A stretch of 64,000 nt of DNA, taken from contig NZ_CP096115.1 in assembly GCF_024662215.1 (NCBI RefSeq), forward strand, positions 248,001-312,000. Reading direction: 5' to 3'. Below the pieces are notes generated by a model that saw only the letters and a program-made list of their open reading frames with translations, searched no databases and was not told where the DNA came from. Within the stretch, counting starts at the first letter, position 1. Each line of letters begins with the position of its first letter. Of this stretch, positions 62,416-64,000 are shown piece by piece. The stretch is from Methanoplanus endosymbiosus. Lineage in GTDB: Archaea; Halobacteriota; Methanomicrobia; Methanomicrobiales; Methanomicrobiaceae. Made by a program: the position numbers and the translations under genes.

Positions 62416-63764
62416 TTCTCAGTGGCTTTAATAATTTCATCATAAAATTTTTCTGACTCTTCTTTGGTCCTTCCTTCAACGAAGAGTCTCATGAATGGTT
62501 CAGTGCCGGAAGGTCTGAGAAGTGCCCATGAATTGTCTCTGTTTACTCTGACACCATCGGTCAGATCGAGACTGTCATCCTTAAAAGCCTGCTGAATTTT
62601 TTCAGTGATAACATCCGGCTCTTCAGTATAAACCTTCCCGCGCTTCATATATTTTGGTGGCAGTTCAGATCTCAGCTCAGATAGTTTTTTGCCGGAAGTC
62701 GATATGAGGTATGCCATGGATGCGGCAGTCATGCCTCCGTCACGGCAGTGCTGATGTCCCGGAAAGATCAGCCCTCCGTTTCCTTCGCCGCCAAAGAGAA
62801 CATTTTCACCTGACTGTGACAGTTCAAGCATCTTTCTTGCAACATAGATGCTGCCGACTTTGGTGTATATCACTGTGCAGTTCTCTTCTGAGGCAATTTT
62901 TTCTACGATCTTTGATGTGCTCACCGGAGTTACAACCACTCCCGGCCCTTTATCTTTACAGATGAGCATCTGCATTAATGCGAACTCCTCGTTCTCCTCT
63001 ACGTATTCACCTCTGTCATCGACAAATACGGCCCGGTCTGCATCTCCGTCATGTGCAACCCCAAATGATGCTCCGGTTGCGACAGTAAGTTCAGACAATC
63101 CCATCAGCCCTTCAGGAGATGGTTCGGGCAGTCTGCCGGGAAATGTTCCGTCTGTTTTTCCGTTTATTGTATGGACTCTGCATCCCATCTTTGAGAGGAT
63201 CTGCGGTGTTGTTTTACATGCCGGACCTGATCCGGGATCTACTGCCACTATTAATTCTGTATCTGTCTTTGGGAAATATCCGGCGACTGCATCTATATAT
63301 TCTGCCAGCATCTCCTCTGAGTGCCTCTCTTCGCCGGTCTCTCTCCAGTCTTTGATATCGAAATCCTCTGAAAAAAGTATCTCTTCAAGTGCTATGGTGT
63401 TGTCATCGCCCATCTCTGTCCCGTCGGTGTCAATCAGTTTTACACCGTTGTATTCCGGAGGATTGTGTGAGGCAGTCACAACTGCTCCACCGTCAAAATA
63501 CTTTCTAACCAGATACTGTAGTGCAGGTGTAGGAAGAACGCCTAAGTCAACCACATCGCATCCGCCTGAAAGAATTCCGGCCTTGAGTGCGTTTATGAGT
63601 GCCGGCCCGGAGGTTCTTGTGTCCATGCCCACAGCAAGTGTCCCAGGTCTCATTTTGCTCAGTGAAAGACCTATGTTCATTGCAAGCTGCGGGTTCATTG
63701 CTTCGCCGACAACTGCCCTTACACCGTTTGTACCAAAAAGCTGTTTCTTTTTAATTTCTGCCAT
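62412..63764 (-). CDS. glmM: Phosphoglucosamine mutase / phosphohexomutase
   Basis: 450 residues of the alpha-phosphohexomutase family. The start LFGTNGVRAVVGE is followed by the phosphoserine loop VVTASHNPPEYNGVK, the magnesium loop AHDGDADRAVF, sugar loop FGGEGNGGLIFPGH and phosphate site LLRPSGTEPFMRLFVEGR. Archaeal members make glucosamine-1-phosphate for N-acetyl sugars of surface glycans. ATG 63764 has AGGGGA upstream and fits the family start; the longer frame up to 63860 adds 32 unlikely residues. It converges on the OGG1-like gene with a 4-base overlap. Confidence 0.92.
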   Translation of the reverse strand: MAEIKKKQLFGTNGVRAVVGEAMNPQLAMNIGLSLSKMRPGTLAVGMDTRTSGPALINALKAGILSGGCDVVDLGVLPTPALQYLVRKYFDGGAVVTASHNPPEYNGVKLIDTDGTEMGDDNTIALEEILFSEDFDIKDWRETGEERHSEEMLAEYIDAVAGYFPKTDTELIVAVDPGSGPACKTTPQILSKMGCRVHTINGKTDGTFPGRLPEPSPEGLMGLSELTVATGASFGVAHDGDADRAVFVDDRGEYVEENEEFALMQMLICKDKGPGVVVTPVSTSKIVEKIASEENCTVIYTKVGSIYVARKMLELSQSGENVLFGGEGNGGLIFPGHQHCRDGGMTAASMAYLISTSGKKLSELRSELPPKYMKRGKVYTEEPDVITEKIQQAFKDDSLDLTDGVRVNRDNSWALLRPSGTEPFMRLFVEGRTKEESEKFYDEIIKATEN

Positions 63765-63919
63765 AAAATTCCCCTGAATTACTCCGTTAATAATTGGATT
63801 GGTGAAAGTTATAGCTTTCACATTAATATTCTGTGCGGATATTTTCATCCGGCAGGTCATTTAGATCATACGTATAGCATCCGGCGGTTTATGGATTTTA
63901 GTGTGGTTCAGTTTTACTG

Positions 63920-64000
63920 TTGAAGGTCGGAATTGTAGCCGAGGAGATCAGTTTCCCGGAATTATTTATATCCGGACAGGTGAATGCTGAAAAAGTGTTT
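63920..64000 (+). CDS. Possible start of a gene running off the right edge
   Basis: From TTG 63920 the frame is open to the window end, giving a 27-residue start (KVGIVAEEISFPELF and following). The codon use resembles neighbours, and a stop lies 21 bases upstream in frame. The product cannot be recognised from so short a piece. It would be divergent from glmM. Confidence 0.35.
   Translation, partial: MKVGIVAEEISFPELFISGQVNAEKVF

Noticed and set aside
62848-63777. 309-codon open frame on the plus strand opposite glmM
   Set aside because: Ser/Pro-rich translation of the antisense strand of a clearly recognised phosphohexomutase; no ribosome binding site or family match.
1-64000. tRNA, rRNA or CRISPR loci
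   Set aside because: Scanned the intergenic gaps for cloverleaf ends with CCA/T-loop patterns and for evenly spaced repeats; none seen by eye.

Overview
The window looks like chromosomal DNA of a methanogenic archaeon, most likely of the order Methanomicrobiales (genus not decided here). The main evidence is a block of methanogenesis marker genes with the methyl-coenzyme M reductase (MCR) activating ATPase A2, plus cofD (coenzyme F420), a form III RuBisCO, an archaeal UbiX/UbiD/aconitase-X set for the modified mevalonate pathway, RadB, a family B DNA polymerase, and the methanogen gene pair DUF1890/DUF1894. Start sites are often preceded by GGTGA or AGGAG, or by a TATA-like box with almost no leader. 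I saw no rRNA, tRNA, CRISPR array, transposase or integrase. Gene density is high and the reading frames I checked are intact.

Layout. 1-4.4 kb (minus): malate dehydrogenase, family B DNA polymerase and an asparagine-synthase-like gene that runs off the left edge. 4.4-6.2 kb (plus): pyrD and pyrK, overlapping. 6.2-8.3 kb (minus): panE, mobA, rlmH. 8.3-8.6 kb: AT-rich gap with a perfect dyad. 8.6-11.1 kb (minus): an XPD/DinG-type iron-sulfur helicase and ogt. 11.2-12.8 kb (plus): PspC protein and purB. 12.9-15.5 kb (minus): two flavodoxin-type proteins flanking a membrane protein. 15.6-27.1 kb (plus): a DUF3821 surface protein, then a five-gene cluster for corrinoid capture and import. 27.2-28.5 kb (minus): DUF4013 membrane protein and an AhpD-like protein. 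28.5-35.5 kb (minus): atwA-mmp3-mmp6-mmp5-mmp15-mmp17-mmp7. 35.6-40.8 kb: HAD hydrolase, RuBisCO, dapF, radB, larC. 40.8-45.7 kb (plus): a CDC48-type double AAA ATPase with two lid insertions, an acyl-CoA synthetase and a degenerate KaiC-like protein. 45.8-49.0 kb (minus): acyltransferase, folate-independent methionine synthase, aspS. 49.3-55.5 kb: UspA, an exported protein, a CofD paralogue, a membrane protein, cofD, an HD hydrolase. 55.6-58.6 kb (plus): ubiX-ubiD-acnX. 58.6-64 kb: DUF2156, GNAT, DUF1890, DUF1894, mntP, an OGG1-like glycosylase, glmM and the likely start of one more gene.

The most unusual system is the corrinoid cluster at 16.5-27.1 kb. Next to a BtuCD-type ABC transporter lie (i) a giant membrane-anchored surface protein carrying two duplicated beta-propellers and two DUF4430-like domains, and (ii) a protein that fuses an alpha/alpha-toroid of prenyltransferase-type repeats to a BtuF-type binding protein. 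An alpha6/alpha6 toroid and a DUF4430 beta-domain are the two halves of vertebrate intrinsic factor and transcobalamin. The cluster therefore looks like an archaeal, two-polypeptide analogue of a transcobalamin coupled to a BtuF/BtuCD importer. Methanogens depend on corrinoids for methyl transfer, so a surface capture device would fit their physiology, but the function is inferred from domain content and position only.

Other points of interest are an OGG1-family glycosylase whose catalytic lysine position holds serine, a divergent CofD paralogue close to the true cofD, a HAD protein with a phosphonatase-like DxAGT motif beside the MCR activation operon, and several perfect dyads at promoters, including one upstream of atwA.
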